NCBI RefSeq assembly: GCF_013314895.1
Contig: NZ_JABTYE010000026.1
Span: 1 to 64,000 of the forward strand
From: Cupriavidus gilardii
GTDB taxonomy: Bacteria; Pseudomonadota; Gammaproteobacteria; Burkholderiales; Burkholderiaceae
Direction: 5' to 3'
Length of the DNA: 64,000 nucleotides
Position 1 is the stretch's first letter, and each line of letters starts with the position of its first letter. The position numbers and the translations under genes are program-made. Below, piece by piece: positions 18,555 through 26,169 of the stretch. The notes beneath the pieces are model-generated. The model saw nothing but the letters and a program-made list of their open reading frames with translations. It was not told the DNA's origin and did not search any database.

Positions 18555-19396
18555 TGCCGGCGCCAGCTGTCGTAGGAGCCATCATTTGGGGCTATCGCGC
18601 TTGGCGTGCCTATCAGGCGTACGAAACAGCGATGACGGTCAAGGAGACTGCTGAAACCGTCGCCGAGATCGCGCGTCGTCGTAGGGAAGTACAGAACACG
18701 CTCCGGTCCACGATCCAGAGCCTTAGCAGTGAAATTGATGTAAAGAGCTCGACCTTTGCCAACGTGGACCCGGGCGGTAACAGCACCATCTCAAGGCGAG
18801 GCAGTGAGGGCAGAGACTACCGGGAGTATATCGAGCGGAAGATACCGTTTCGACCGGCTATCAGCGCGGTGTGCCGCCTGGCATTGGCGATGCCGATCAA
18901 GGTGCCACGCAGGGTACGATCAAAGATACCAGGTGAAGCGGTAGAAAATACGATCGAGGTCGCGCTCAAGCAAACGACGGCATCGCTAATGTTCGAGGGG
19001 ATTGACGAACTTCTCGAGTGGAAGAGCCCGCTCAAAGCAGAGCCGGCATATACACGTGCTGGCGTACCGTATCTCGGAACACCCAACACACGACCAAAGC
19101 GTATCGGCAAAGTGTTCCCTTTTTGGCCGCGCCCCCGCGGGAGCCTCGCGCCCGATCTAGTGATCGTTGAGTACAGGCAACAGCCCTTTGACGTTTCGAA
19201 CGTGCACGCAGCTGTGGAGGTCAAGTTTCCGGGAGACTGGGTAAAGTCCGACCAAATGAACGACTACAGCGAACTGATGCGGACAAAGTCGAAGGTCGCT
19301 CTACTGAGAGTTCCGGAAGACTGCACCGGGGTGAGAAACGACTCCACAGGCCAACGAACACAGACGAACAGACCGTCGGGAACGAAGCGGAGATAG
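18554..19396 (+). CDS. Predicted T6SS nuclease effector, PD-(D/E)xK/VRR-NUC-like
   Basis: 280 residues. The N-terminal half is basic and helical (an Ala/Trp-rich opening, then EIARRRREVQ). The C-terminal half carries a nuclease-like core: P200-D201 in LAPDLVIVEY, then E222-V-K224 in AAVEVKFPGDW, followed by a polar helix (SDQMNDYSELMRTK). This spacing fits PD-(D/E)xK enzymes of the VRR-NUC type, a family that includes the DNA-cleaving T6SS effector TseV. The gene overlaps the vgrG1 stop by 1 bp and is followed one base later by a DUF3396 gene, the family known as TsiV immunity. No signal peptide is seen, consistent with a cytoplasmic target. DNase activity is inferred, not shown. Confidence 0.72.
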   Translation: MPAPAVVGAIIWGYRAWRAYQAYETAMTVKETAETVAEIARRRREVQNTLRSTIQSLSSEIDVKSSTFANVDPGGNSTISRRGSEGRDYREYIERKIPFRPAISAVCRLALAMPIKVPRRVRSKIPGEAVENTIEVALKQTTASLMFEGIDELLEWKSPLKAEPAYTRAGVPYLGTPNTRPKRIGKVFPFWPRPRGSLAPDLVIVEYRQQPFDVSNVHAAVEVKFPGDWVKSDQMNDYSELMRTKSKVALLRVPEDCTGVRNDSTGQRTQTNRPSGTKRR

Positions 19397-19397
19397 T

Positions 19398-20663
19398 ATG
19401 AGTACAACGCACCCACTGTTCACGCAGGATGAACTAACAGGTTTTACCAACGAACTGAAGGAGTGGCCAGCTACCGCCTTTGACAACGGTGAGTTCGAGA
19501 TCGCGGTTTCTCCTTTTACAAGCTTCTACTTCCTTTATGAGCCTCACAGTTGGCGCGAAACTTCGTTGCTCATGGTGGACCTTCATGAGGAATTCGAGCG
19601 CCTTACTGGCAAGCCCTACAAGATTGCGACGCATCCTGAATCGGAGCGACCATACCGATACGGCTCGAAGCGCCTCCCGGATCTTCGATCGTTTATCGAC
19701 AAGATGACGCCCGACCAATCGTTTTTGTTCAGCTTCACAGATGAGGAAAACACGAACTCGTCTCCGGCTGTTGCTGCCTATTTCTGCCGGAAGCGCGACT
19801 ATTTGAACAAGCGGCCTCAAGGTGACGATCGGCCTCCAGCCTATTCTTATGTCCAGTTCTACTATCGATGGCAGTGGTGGCAAGATAACAAAGAGGCTTG
19901 GCGTCGTTTTTTGCTCAACACAATAGAAAGGCTCCGCCCTCAACAGGTTTACAGCGGATTTGCCATTGCAAATCCATTGGCGTTTGGTACGCGGTCTGAA
20001 GTTTCAGTGTGGGAGCGTAGCTTGACAGAGCGCTTCTATGGCTTGGACATTGACTACCCATTCGGCATGTCCATGGGAATGGATGAGTCCTTGCCTGCCG
20101 GGCTGAAAGCCCCGACTTGGGGATTTTTTTTGTCAGACGAGTGGCGAGAGAAGCTGGCCGTGGGCCGCCAGCACGTCGCTGCATTTGCCGAAGCGGCCGG
20201 AATACAGGTAACAGTCTGCCAGACAGGCCTGTGGCTTGAGCTTGGTGACGAGCCGGGATTGTACCCTGTGGAGGATGGCGTTCCTCCAATGCATGTCGCG
20301 CTGAACACGTTGCTGCGCCCCCTCCGCAATGATGCATTGGAATTGATCGGTACGGGAGAGTGGGATGGAGACCCAAATGTCCGGTTCAACCGAGAGGACG
20401 CAAGACGGTGGCTGGGCCGCTTTGATGAGGAAAGCGATTGGCCACGCGCGGATGCTCGCATAGGGGCAAGCTCCTCTTCCGAGCCGCGTCCTACATCGGT
20501 CGCAGCGGGCGAGCAATGCCCACAATCCGGCTGGTGGTTTACGCCAGCCCAAGCAAATTCCCGCAAATACTTCAACGAAGGAGAAGAGCTTCCGACGGTC
20601 GATACGTCCTATGGCGCCAGCTTCTGGCAGTGGGATGTCGATCAATCCGATCCCAAGCTATAG
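19398..20663 (+). CDS. DUF3396 (TsiV-like) immunity protein with C-terminal tail module
   Basis: 421 residues, starting one base after the nuclease gene, so it is the best candidate for the cognate immunity protein. The body shows DUF3396-type stretches (FYLYEPHS-like FYFLYEPHSW, QQVYSGFAIANPLAFGTRSE, RFYGLDIDYPF, PTWGFFLSDEWREKL, and RRWLGRFDEESDWPRADAR). After about residue 355 it has an extra ~55-residue tail (CPQSGWWFTPAQ ... FWQWDVDQSDPKL) that the second DUF3396 copy at 25090 lacks. The same tail occurs on PoNi-type proteins downstream. Cytoplasmic, no signal peptide. Family assignment is from recalled patterns; direct pairing with the nuclease is inferred from position. Confidence 0.75.
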   Translation: MSTTHPLFTQDELTGFTNELKEWPATAFDNGEFEIAVSPFTSFYFLYEPHSWRETSLLMVDLHEEFERLTGKPYKIATHPESERPYRYGSKRLPDLRSFIDKMTPDQSFLFSFTDEENTNSSPAVAAYFCRKRDYLNKRPQGDDRPPAYSYVQFYYRWQWWQDNKEAWRRFLLNTIERLRPQQVYSGFAIANPLAFGTRSEVSVWERSLTERFYGLDIDYPFGMSMGMDESLPAGLKAPTWGFFLSDEWREKLAVGRQHVAAFAEAAGIQVTVCQTGLWLELGDEPGLYPVEDGVPPMHVALNTLLRPLRNDALELIGTGEWDGDPNVRFNREDARRWLGRFDEESDWPRADARIGASSSSEPRPTSVAAGEQCPQSGWWFTPAQANSRKYFNEGEELPTVDTSYGASFWQWDVDQSDPKL

Positions 20664-20842
20664 GACCAGCACGTAGCAAACCGGCTATCCGTAAAGGTTG
20701 CTCAGTGCCCGTAGCACCATGCCGCCACTCTTGCCGAGACACATTCGCCGTGAGGGCATTTGGCAGGCATGAGCCTACGGAACTTATGGACAAAAAGGCG
20801 TGTGGTTGTCCGGCAGTGCACGTCGACGCCGAGACATTACGT
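20622..20842 (+). repeat. Immunity-tail/intergenic repeat, copy 1
   Basis: Covers the last codons of the tail module (WQWDVDQSDPKL), the stop and the spacer with the conserved elements CCGTAAAG, GTAGCACCATGCC and CATTCGCCG. Similar sequence recurs at 22360, 23540 and 32700. Here homology continues into the truncated PoNi gene behind it, making a unit of roughly 460 bp shared with 22360-22825. Confidence 0.75.
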
Positions 20843-21175
20843 ATGCACTTTAACGATAAGCGGCGACAGCAGTTCTTGAACGAGCAAAGCTACCAAACCG
20901 CTTGCAAGGACCTCTCCAACGTCATCGAACTGCTCGACTCTGCACCAGCTGGCTCGGGGCGAAATGAAGCGGAAGGTTGGTTGGTCTCCTACCGCATGGC
21001 CGCCCAGCACATCTTCGACAAGCTAACGCTGCGGTACACCGCTGGAGAGGCAATCGATCCGCTTCGCCAAGAGCTGGAGCATGTATTGGCCGGAAAGCAT
21101 GAGCGGTACCGCTACGCTTCCGAGGATGGGGAGAGCCGCCCCGCGCTCCAAGCGAGCGACTCGCCCAAAAGATAA
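20843..21175 (+). pseudogene. Truncated PoNi-like immunity gene
   Basis: Encodes 110 residues. The first ~80 (MHFNDKRRQQFLNEQSY ... LRYTAGEAIDPLRQELEHV) are almost identical, also in DNA, to the start of the intact PoNi-like gene at 22583. At about base 21085 homology stops and 30 unrelated residues lead to the stop. The conserved C-terminal domain (GYWSFEAGAAVLLLG) is missing. It is therefore the 5' stump of a duplicated gene, probably left by recombination between array members. Function is unlikely, though a short protein could be made. Confidence 0.8.
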
Positions 21176-21394
21176 GATATACCGGTTACAGTCGTCATGT
21201 ACTCTTCTTCTCCGTGCCACATGGGGTCGCACACTCCGAAGCTCTATTACGTCATATAGCTAATGGAGCTGTCCGACATCAGGAACACGCGGCGCATCCC
21301 GTTACGCAGGAATGGTTGGATCATGACTTGAATAGGTTGAGCGAAAGCCGACGTATGCGCTCAACCGGTGGACCGAAACGATAAGTATATTGCT

Positions 21395-22378
21395 ATGGAC
21401 TTTCACCTGAAGCGGCGACAGCCGTTTTTAACGGAAGAGAACTACGTGGCAAGTGGCGCCGCGATGCGTGACGGCATCCAGCTTTTTGAGAGCCACCCAG
21501 CCGGCGTTGGTGATACAGAAGAAGAGCGTTGGTTAATGGCTCGTAGCTTCGTCGCGGACGACCGATTCAACTTGCTTTGTCTTCGTTATACCGCCGGCGA
21601 GCCCATCATCGAATTGCGTGGCGAACTCGAGTCCGTCATATGTGCGATCGAACAATTCGCTGCCTTGGAGCGCGACTATTATCAGGAGCCTGATCGCTCA
21701 CCCTTCGTCTTTACATCGATAGACGACTACTCACGGCTTCTTCAGCTTATCGGTCTGTGCTATTTGCTGCATCGTCGAGATTTGCTACCCCGCATTGCTG
21801 ACCTGTCTGATTACTTTCGTGGCCAAGACGCTGTGTACGAAGACCTTCTCGGCTTCTCAATCACAGGTCGGCCTGATGTCGACGAGTGGTTCTGGGACAA
21901 GCCGTACGGCGACCTTATCAAGGCGTTCTACAAAGACAACGAAGCGCAGCGCCTTGACTTGTTGCATCGGTTTTTAAAACGTTGGTACAAGGACTTGGCG
22001 GGCACCGGTTGGCACGACGCTCATAAGCCCGATAGCCAAGGAAGAACCGGGGGGTACTACGGCTATTGGTCCTTCGAAGCGGGCGCAGCCGTACTGCTTC
22101 TCGGGATCGAGGATGACAGCAGTTTGCACTCGTTCTTGTACTACCCGAAAGACATGGTTGCCTGGGCCAAAGCAAACGTAAGGCTGCAAGAGAACACAAA
22201 TACATCGACAGCCGCCGCGATGCGATGCGATGCGATGCGAGCCAAGTCAACCATGTCCACGCGCTGGCTATTGGCTAAGCCCGGCCAAAGCGAACTCGCG
22301 TCGCTACTTCAGTGCAGGAGAAATCATGCCCGACGTGTCATCGGACTATGGCACAGCCATCTGGCAGTGGGATGTTGA
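21395..22378 (+). CDS. PoNi-like (DUF1910/DUF1911) immunity protein, tail out of frame
   Basis: Predicted cytoplasmic immunity protein of the type that blocks PD-(D/E)xK toxins (PoNe). 327 residues from the ATG at 21395 (MDFHLKRRQPFLTEENY); an ATG at 21368 is also in frame. The N-terminal helical domain contains LRYTAGEPIIELRGELE, the middle LLQLIGLCYLLHRRDLLPRI, and the C-terminal domain GYWSFEAGAAVLLLGIEDD and YYPKDMVAWAK. After ~residue 270 the frame enters a (GCGAT)4 tract and becomes nonsense. In another frame the DNA up to 22400 encodes an intact tail module (EPSQPCPRAGYW ... WQWDVDQSDPRL). Removing two repeat units, or adding one, would restore the fusion seen in the next gene. Confidence 0.8.
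   Translation: MDFHLKRRQPFLTEENYVASGAAMRDGIQLFESHPAGVGDTEEERWLMARSFVADDRFNLLCLRYTAGEPIIELRGELESVICAIEQFAALERDYYQEPDRSPFVFTSIDDYSRLLQLIGLCYLLHRRDLLPRIADLSDYFRGQDAVYEDLLGFSITGRPDVDEWFWDKPYGDLIKAFYKDNEAQRLDLLHRFLKRWYKDLAGTGWHDAHKPDSQGRTGGYYGYWSFEAGAAVLLLGIEDDSSLHSFLYYPKDMVAWAKANVRLQENTNTSTAAAMRCDAMRAKSTMSTRWLLAKPGQSELASLLQCRRNHARRVIGLWHSHLAVGC
22217..22240 (+). repeat. (GCGAT)4 simple sequence repeat in PoNi-like gene
   Basis: Four full GCGAT units plus GCGA. The paralogue at 22583 has two units at the equivalent place and reads straight through AMRCEPGSQCPRAGYW; with two units this copy would read AMRCEPSQPCPRAGYW. Because the unit is 5 bp, copy number decides whether the downstream tail is in frame. 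Confidence 0.9.
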
Positions 22379-22582
22379 TCAATCCGACCCGAGATTGTAG
22401 GTATCAGCACATCAGCGGAAGCGTATCACACCGTAAAGCTTGTTGTTGCGCGCCCGTAGCACCATGCCACAATTGTTGCTGCGACACATTCGCCGCACGG
22501 GCCTTCGGCAAGCATGGGACCATAGAACCTGTCGACAACGCTTGTACTTGTCGGACTGCGCTTGCACGCCAAGACGTTTCGT
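22360..22582 (+). repeat. Immunity-tail/intergenic repeat, copy 2
   Basis: Tail-module end (IWQWDVDQSDPRL), stop at 22398-22400, then the spacer with CCGTAAAG, GTAGCACCATGCCAC, CATTCGCCGCA and GGCAAGCATGGGAC. Matches copies at 20622, 23540 and 32700 and leads directly into the next PoNi-like gene. Confidence 0.75.
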
Positions 22583-23578
22583 ATGAATTTTAACGATAAG
22601 CGGCGTCAGCAGTTCTTGAACGAGAAGAGCTACCGAACCGCTTACAAGGACCTTTCCGACGTCATCGAACTGCTCGAGTCTGCACCAGCCGGCTCTGGAC
22701 GAAACGAAGCGGAAGGTTGGTTGGTTTCCTACCGCATGGCCGCCCAGCACATCTTCGACAAGCTAACGCTGCGGTACACCGCTGGAGAGGCAATCGATCC
22801 GCTTCGCCAAGAGCTGGAGCATGTAGTGGCTCGATATGAGCGTGCCACGCAACGCCTGAGAAAATATGAGCGTGATCCCAATGCCAGCGGCTTTGATATT
22901 GGTTCGTTTGATGGATACTGCCCATGCCTTGCGCTGATCAGCCTCTGCTACCTACTCCATCGCCGTGACTTGCTTCCACGTATTGCCGAGATGCTCGACG
23001 GCCCGGACAAGACGAATGCCGGCATGGACTTTGTCATAGAAGAGTTTCTTGCCTACGCGCCATTAGACCGTTACGAGTGTGATGTGCTACTGGCCACGAA
23101 ACCTTTCGGATCACTGGCCGACGCGATGTCGACGGACGACAATGTGGCGGCACTTAAGGAACTACAAAAGTTCCTTAAGCGATGGTACAAGGATCTGGCT
23201 GCCGCGCCATGGCACGACACGCACAAGTCTTCGAGCCAGGCCGGTTACTACGGCTACTGGTCGTTCGAAGCAGGCGCCGCAGTGCTATTACTAGGAATCG
23301 AAGACGACAGCAGCTTGCACTCCTTCCTTTACTACCCAAAAGATCTGGTTGCATGGGCCAAGGGCAACATAGGGCTACAAGACAGTGGTGGCACCATAGC
23401 CTTCGCGATGCGATGTGAACCAGGGTCGCAGTGCCCACGTGCCGGCTATTGGATGACCCCGGCCCAGATGCACTCGCGCCGCTACTTCGGAGCAGGGGAA
23501 ATCATGCCGGACATTCAATCTGACTATGGCGCGGCCATCTGGCAGTGGGATGTCGATCAATCCGACCCAAAGCTGTAG
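22583..23578 (+). CDS. PoNi-like immunity protein fused to tail module
   Basis: 331 residues from the ATG at 22583 (MNFNDKRRQQFLNEKSY). The PoNi-type N-terminal domain covers residues ~1-125 (LRYTAGEAIDPLRQELEHVV), the C-terminal domain ~130-270 (DIGSFDGYCPCLALISLCYL, LHRRDLLPRIAEML, GYWSFEAGAAVLLLG, YYPKDLVAWAKGN). A ~55-residue tail follows (CEPGSQCPRAGYWMTPAQ ... IWQWDVDQSDPKL) that also ends the DUF3396 protein at 19398. This copy shows what the frame-broken gene upstream would make if intact. It belongs to a subgroup with DIGSFDGY and DGPDKTNAGMDF, shared with the genes at 28362 and 31839. Predicted cytoplasmic nuclease antidote; the cognate toxin is not identified. Confidence 0.82.
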   Translation: MNFNDKRRQQFLNEKSYRTAYKDLSDVIELLESAPAGSGRNEAEGWLVSYRMAAQHIFDKLTLRYTAGEAIDPLRQELEHVVARYERATQRLRKYERDPNASGFDIGSFDGYCPCLALISLCYLLHRRDLLPRIAEMLDGPDKTNAGMDFVIEEFLAYAPLDRYECDVLLATKPFGSLADAMSTDDNVAALKELQKFLKRWYKDLAAAPWHDTHKSSSQAGYYGYWSFEAGAAVLLLGIEDDSSLHSFLYYPKDLVAWAKGNIGLQDSGGTIAFAMRCEPGSQCPRAGYWMTPAQMHSRRYFGAGEIMPDIQSDYGAAIWQWDVDQSDPKL

Positions 23579-23785
23579 GTATCAGCATGTTGGCGAACAC
23601 CGTATCAAGCCGTAAAGTTTGTTGAAGTCTATCTGTAGCACACCATGCTGTCATTCTTGGCCGCGAGACAATCGCCGCGAGAGACTTTGGCAAGCATGGG
23701 ACTACAGAACTTGTCGACGCCGCTCGTTTTGTCCCTGCAGTACGGTTCGACGCTAAGACACATTTCGTGCGAACTTTAACGTCAG
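23540..23785 (+). repeat. Immunity-tail/intergenic repeat, copy 3
   Basis: Contains the coding end WQWDVDQSDPKL, the stop, and the same spacer elements (GCCGTAAAG, GTAGCAC, CCATGCTGTCATTCTTGGCCGCGA, GGCAAGCATGGGACTACAGA) as the other copies, more degraded, and ends in a ruined PoNi start (TTCGTGCGAACTTTAACG). Confidence 0.7.
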
Positions 23786-24098
23786 CGCCTCCCCGCGGCG
23801 CTCGTTCGGAGCAACGGAAATGAAGGCGGACGTTCAATGAGGCTGATACATGGATGTCAATCAGCCTGACTGGAAGCGTTGGTTTCAATGGAAGGCGTCG
23901 GAAGACGACTTTGCGAGACGTCGCGAGCCCTGACCGACACACAACGATGGTTGAGCCGGTTCGATGACGCCGGTGCCTGGCCCTGCGCCGACGCTCGTCT
24001 GCGGTGCCAGTAGCCAATCGACAGTCGTCCGCCCCTCTCCCGGAGGATCACCATGTCCAGCGACCCGGCTGCGCGCCCTCCGCGACGGTAGTGACAAT
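23786..24098 (+). pseudogene. Remnants of tail module and DUF3396 gene
   Basis: No intact gene. Two recognisable fragments remain. At about 23796-23870 a decayed tail module can be read (CGCTCGTTCGGAGCAACGG, then GATGTCAATCAGCCTGAC, compare FGAGEIMP...DVDQSD). At about 23940-24012 the frame TQRWLSRFDDAGAWPCADAR matches the C-terminus of the DUF3396 proteins (RRWLGRFDEESDWPRADAR) and ends in a stop. The sequence then leads into the PoNi-like gene at 24099. These pieces show that further array members were lost here. Confidence 0.7.
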
Positions 24099-24947
24099 AT
24101 GAACTTTATCGAACGACGCCGGCAACAGTTCTTGAGCGAAAGCAACTATCGCATGGGGCTTGAAGGCCTTCTTGAGTCCATAAGGGTCTTCTCGAAACAA
24201 CCATCCGGAGTTGGTAGGAATCTTCAGGAAAGGTGGCTGGCGTCTGCTGAGATCGTTGCGTCCAACCACTTCGATCTATGCCTTCTGAAATATACAGCTG
24301 GGGATGACATTTCAGCGCTGCGCGCAGATCTTTGCCACGTCGTCTCGGCGTACGAGCAACTGACGCAACTGGATCGTGCCTTTCATCGGGAACCCGACCG
24401 CCCAGTGTTCTCTTTCTCGTCCATCGATGACTACTGTCGGCTCCTACAGCTCATTGGCCTCAGCTACCTACTGCATCGGCGCGATCTATTGCCTCGGATT
24501 GCCAAGCTTTGCGACGCATTAAAGGGCGAGGATGCCATCTACGAGGACCTGCTGGCCTTTTCCCTCAGTGATCGCGTCGACATTGATCAATGGTTCTGGG
24601 ACAAGCCCTACGGTGACTTAATAAAAGCATTTTACAAGGACACCGAAGCGGAACGCATTGCATCCTTGCGAGCATTCTTGAAACGTTGGTACAAAGACCT
24701 CTCTGGCACGGGATGGCACGATGCTCACAAGCCCGATCGTGAAGGAAGAACTGGGGGCTACTTCGGCTACTGGTCCTTCGAAGCAGGCGCGGCCGTTTTG
24801 CTGCTTGGTATCGAGGACGACACAAGCCTGCACTCCTTTCTCTACTACCCGAAGGATCTGGTTGCGTGGGCAAAGGCGAATATGGAACTTGGAAATGGGC
24901 AAGATGCCCCGACAACGGGCATTCCATACCAACCGGATCGCCAATGA
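24099..24947 (+). CDS. PoNi-like immunity protein
   Basis: 282 residues from the ATG at 24099 (MNFIERRRQQFLSESNY). N-terminal helical domain with LKYTAGDDISALRADL, middle YCRLLQLIGLSYLLHRRDLL, then FWDKPYGDLIKAFYKD and the C-terminal signature FGYWSFEAGAAVLLLG with YYPKDLVAWAKAN. Belongs to the SIDDYxRLLQ/FWDKPYGD subgroup together with the genes at 21395 and 30032. It ends without the tail module. The stop overlaps a small open frame (ATGA at 24944). Predicted cytoplasmic antidote. Confidence 0.83.
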   Translation: MNFIERRRQQFLSESNYRMGLEGLLESIRVFSKQPSGVGRNLQERWLASAEIVASNHFDLCLLKYTAGDDISALRADLCHVVSAYEQLTQLDRAFHREPDRPVFSFSSIDDYCRLLQLIGLSYLLHRRDLLPRIAKLCDALKGEDAIYEDLLAFSLSDRVDIDQWFWDKPYGDLIKAFYKDTEAERIASLRAFLKRWYKDLSGTGWHDAHKPDREGRTGGYFGYWSFEAGAAVLLLGIEDDTSLHSFLYYPKDLVAWAKANMELGNGQDAPTTGIPYQPDRQ

Positions 24948-25093
24948 CGGAGTCAATAGATACCTATTGTGACTTCTATTTGAACCCGATTCCCAAGGCT
25001 TATCAGCCCCGTGATGTGGCCTACGTTTGCGAATTCGTGACACCAAAGGCAGACAGCCCTGCATCGGACGACCAGAGACGGCGCAGATCATGA
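24944..25093 (+). CDS. Small open frame, possible remnant
   Basis: 49 codons (MTESIDTYCDFYLNPIPKAY...), starting with a 4-bp ATGA overlap with the PoNi-like gene and ending 4 bp into the next gene. I do not recognise it. The Arg-rich end looks like read-through of non-coding sequence. It may be a short coupled peptide that carries ribosomes from one immunity gene to the next, or the stump of a lost gene. Confidence 0.3.
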   Translation: MTESIDTYCDFYLNPIPKAYQPRDVAYVCEFVTPKADSPASDDQRRRRS

Positions 25094-26169
25094 GCACGAC
25101 ACATGCAGTTTTTACTCCGGAACAACTTTCCGAGTTTGTCGCGAGCTTGCAAGAGTGGCCAGCGACCGCTTGGGGTAGTGCTGACTGCGAGCTTGGCGTT
25201 TCCCCTTTCACAACCTTTTACTTTTCGTACGATTCGACACGGGCAACCGAAACCGCGCAACTGCTCGTCGACATACATGAAGAGTTCGAGGCACTGACAG
25301 CGGTGAAATACGAAATGTGCACACACCCTGGCACGACACGCCCACACCCATACGGATCAAAGCGTCTACCCAACTTGCGTCAATTCGCCAAGGACGTCAA
25401 AGCCGACAAGCATTTTTCCTTTGACGTTTCAGACAGCGAGAACATCGCGTCCTCTCCTGTCGTCGGTGGCTACTTCTGGCGCAATCCGGCCTACATGAAT
25501 GACTCCGACGACCCCGACCGCAGACGCTACTCGCACATTCAGCTGTACCACTCCTGGCAGTGGTGGCTGGACAACAGTGCAGCATGGCGCCGTTTCCTAT
25601 TTTCGGCGATCGACCGGTTGAAGCCTCAGCAGGTCTACAGTGGGTTCGCGATGGCCAATCCGCCTGCGTTCGGAATGCGTTCCGAAGTTTCGGTGTGGGA
25701 TAGAAGCTTGGCGATGCACTTCTATGGTCTAGACATCGACTACCCTTTCAGCATGGGTTTTGGGCTCACCAAGGGCGTACGTACACCAACGTGGGGCTTC
25801 TTTCTCTCGGATAGTTGGCGCGAGAAACTCCACTGTTCACGAGAGCAGGTGCGTTTGCAGCTACAGCATCCCAAAATCAACATCTCGGACTCTGAAAATG
25901 GGCAATGGATAGAACTCGGTGACACCCCACGTCTTTACCCGGTCAGTGCGGGCGCTCCGGAGCTGCCAGTGCGCCTGAACGAGCTGCTTCGCCCCATTCG
26001 GAATAGCGACCTCGATTTGGTCGGCAGCGGCGAGTGGGATGGAGATCCAAACGTTCGCTTCACCGCAAGTGATTCTCGCCGATGGCTGGGGCGCTTCGAT
26101 GATGGAAGCGATTGGCCGAGCGCTGACGCTCGCATGCGGCCAGATGCATTACCTGAGGAGATTCAATGA
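25090..26169 (+). CDS. DUF3396 (TsiV-like) immunity protein without tail
   Basis: 359 residues from the ATG at 25090 (MSTTHAVFTPEQLSEF). Paralogue of the protein at 19398 along its whole body: FYFSYDSTRATE, QQVYSGFAMANPPAFGMRSE, HFYGLDIDYPFSMG, PTWGFFLSDSWREKL, EWDGDPNVRF and RRWLGRFDDGSDWPSADAR. It stops just where the first copy continues into the tail module. The divergence from copy 1 suggests a different cognate toxin. The TGA stop overlaps the next ATG (ATGA at 26166), so it is coupled to the Imm71/72-like gene. Confidence 0.75.
   Translation: MSTTHAVFTPEQLSEFVASLQEWPATAWGSADCELGVSPFTTFYFSYDSTRATETAQLLVDIHEEFEALTAVKYEMCTHPGTTRPHPYGSKRLPNLRQFAKDVKADKHFSFDVSDSENIASSPVVGGYFWRNPAYMNDSDDPDRRRYSHIQLYHSWQWWLDNSAAWRRFLFSAIDRLKPQQVYSGFAMANPPAFGMRSEVSVWDRSLAMHFYGLDIDYPFSMGFGLTKGVRTPTWGFFLSDSWREKLHCSREQVRLQLQHPKINISDSENGQWIELGDTPRLYPVSAGAPELPVRLNELLRPIRNSDLDLVGSGEWDGDPNVRFTASDSRRWLGRFDDGSDWPSADARMRPDALPEEIQ

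Noticed and set aside
22217..22240. GCGAT repeat as a CRISPR or iteron array
   Set aside because: Units are 5 bp, contiguous and without spacers, and lie within a coding region; simple sequence repeat is the better description.
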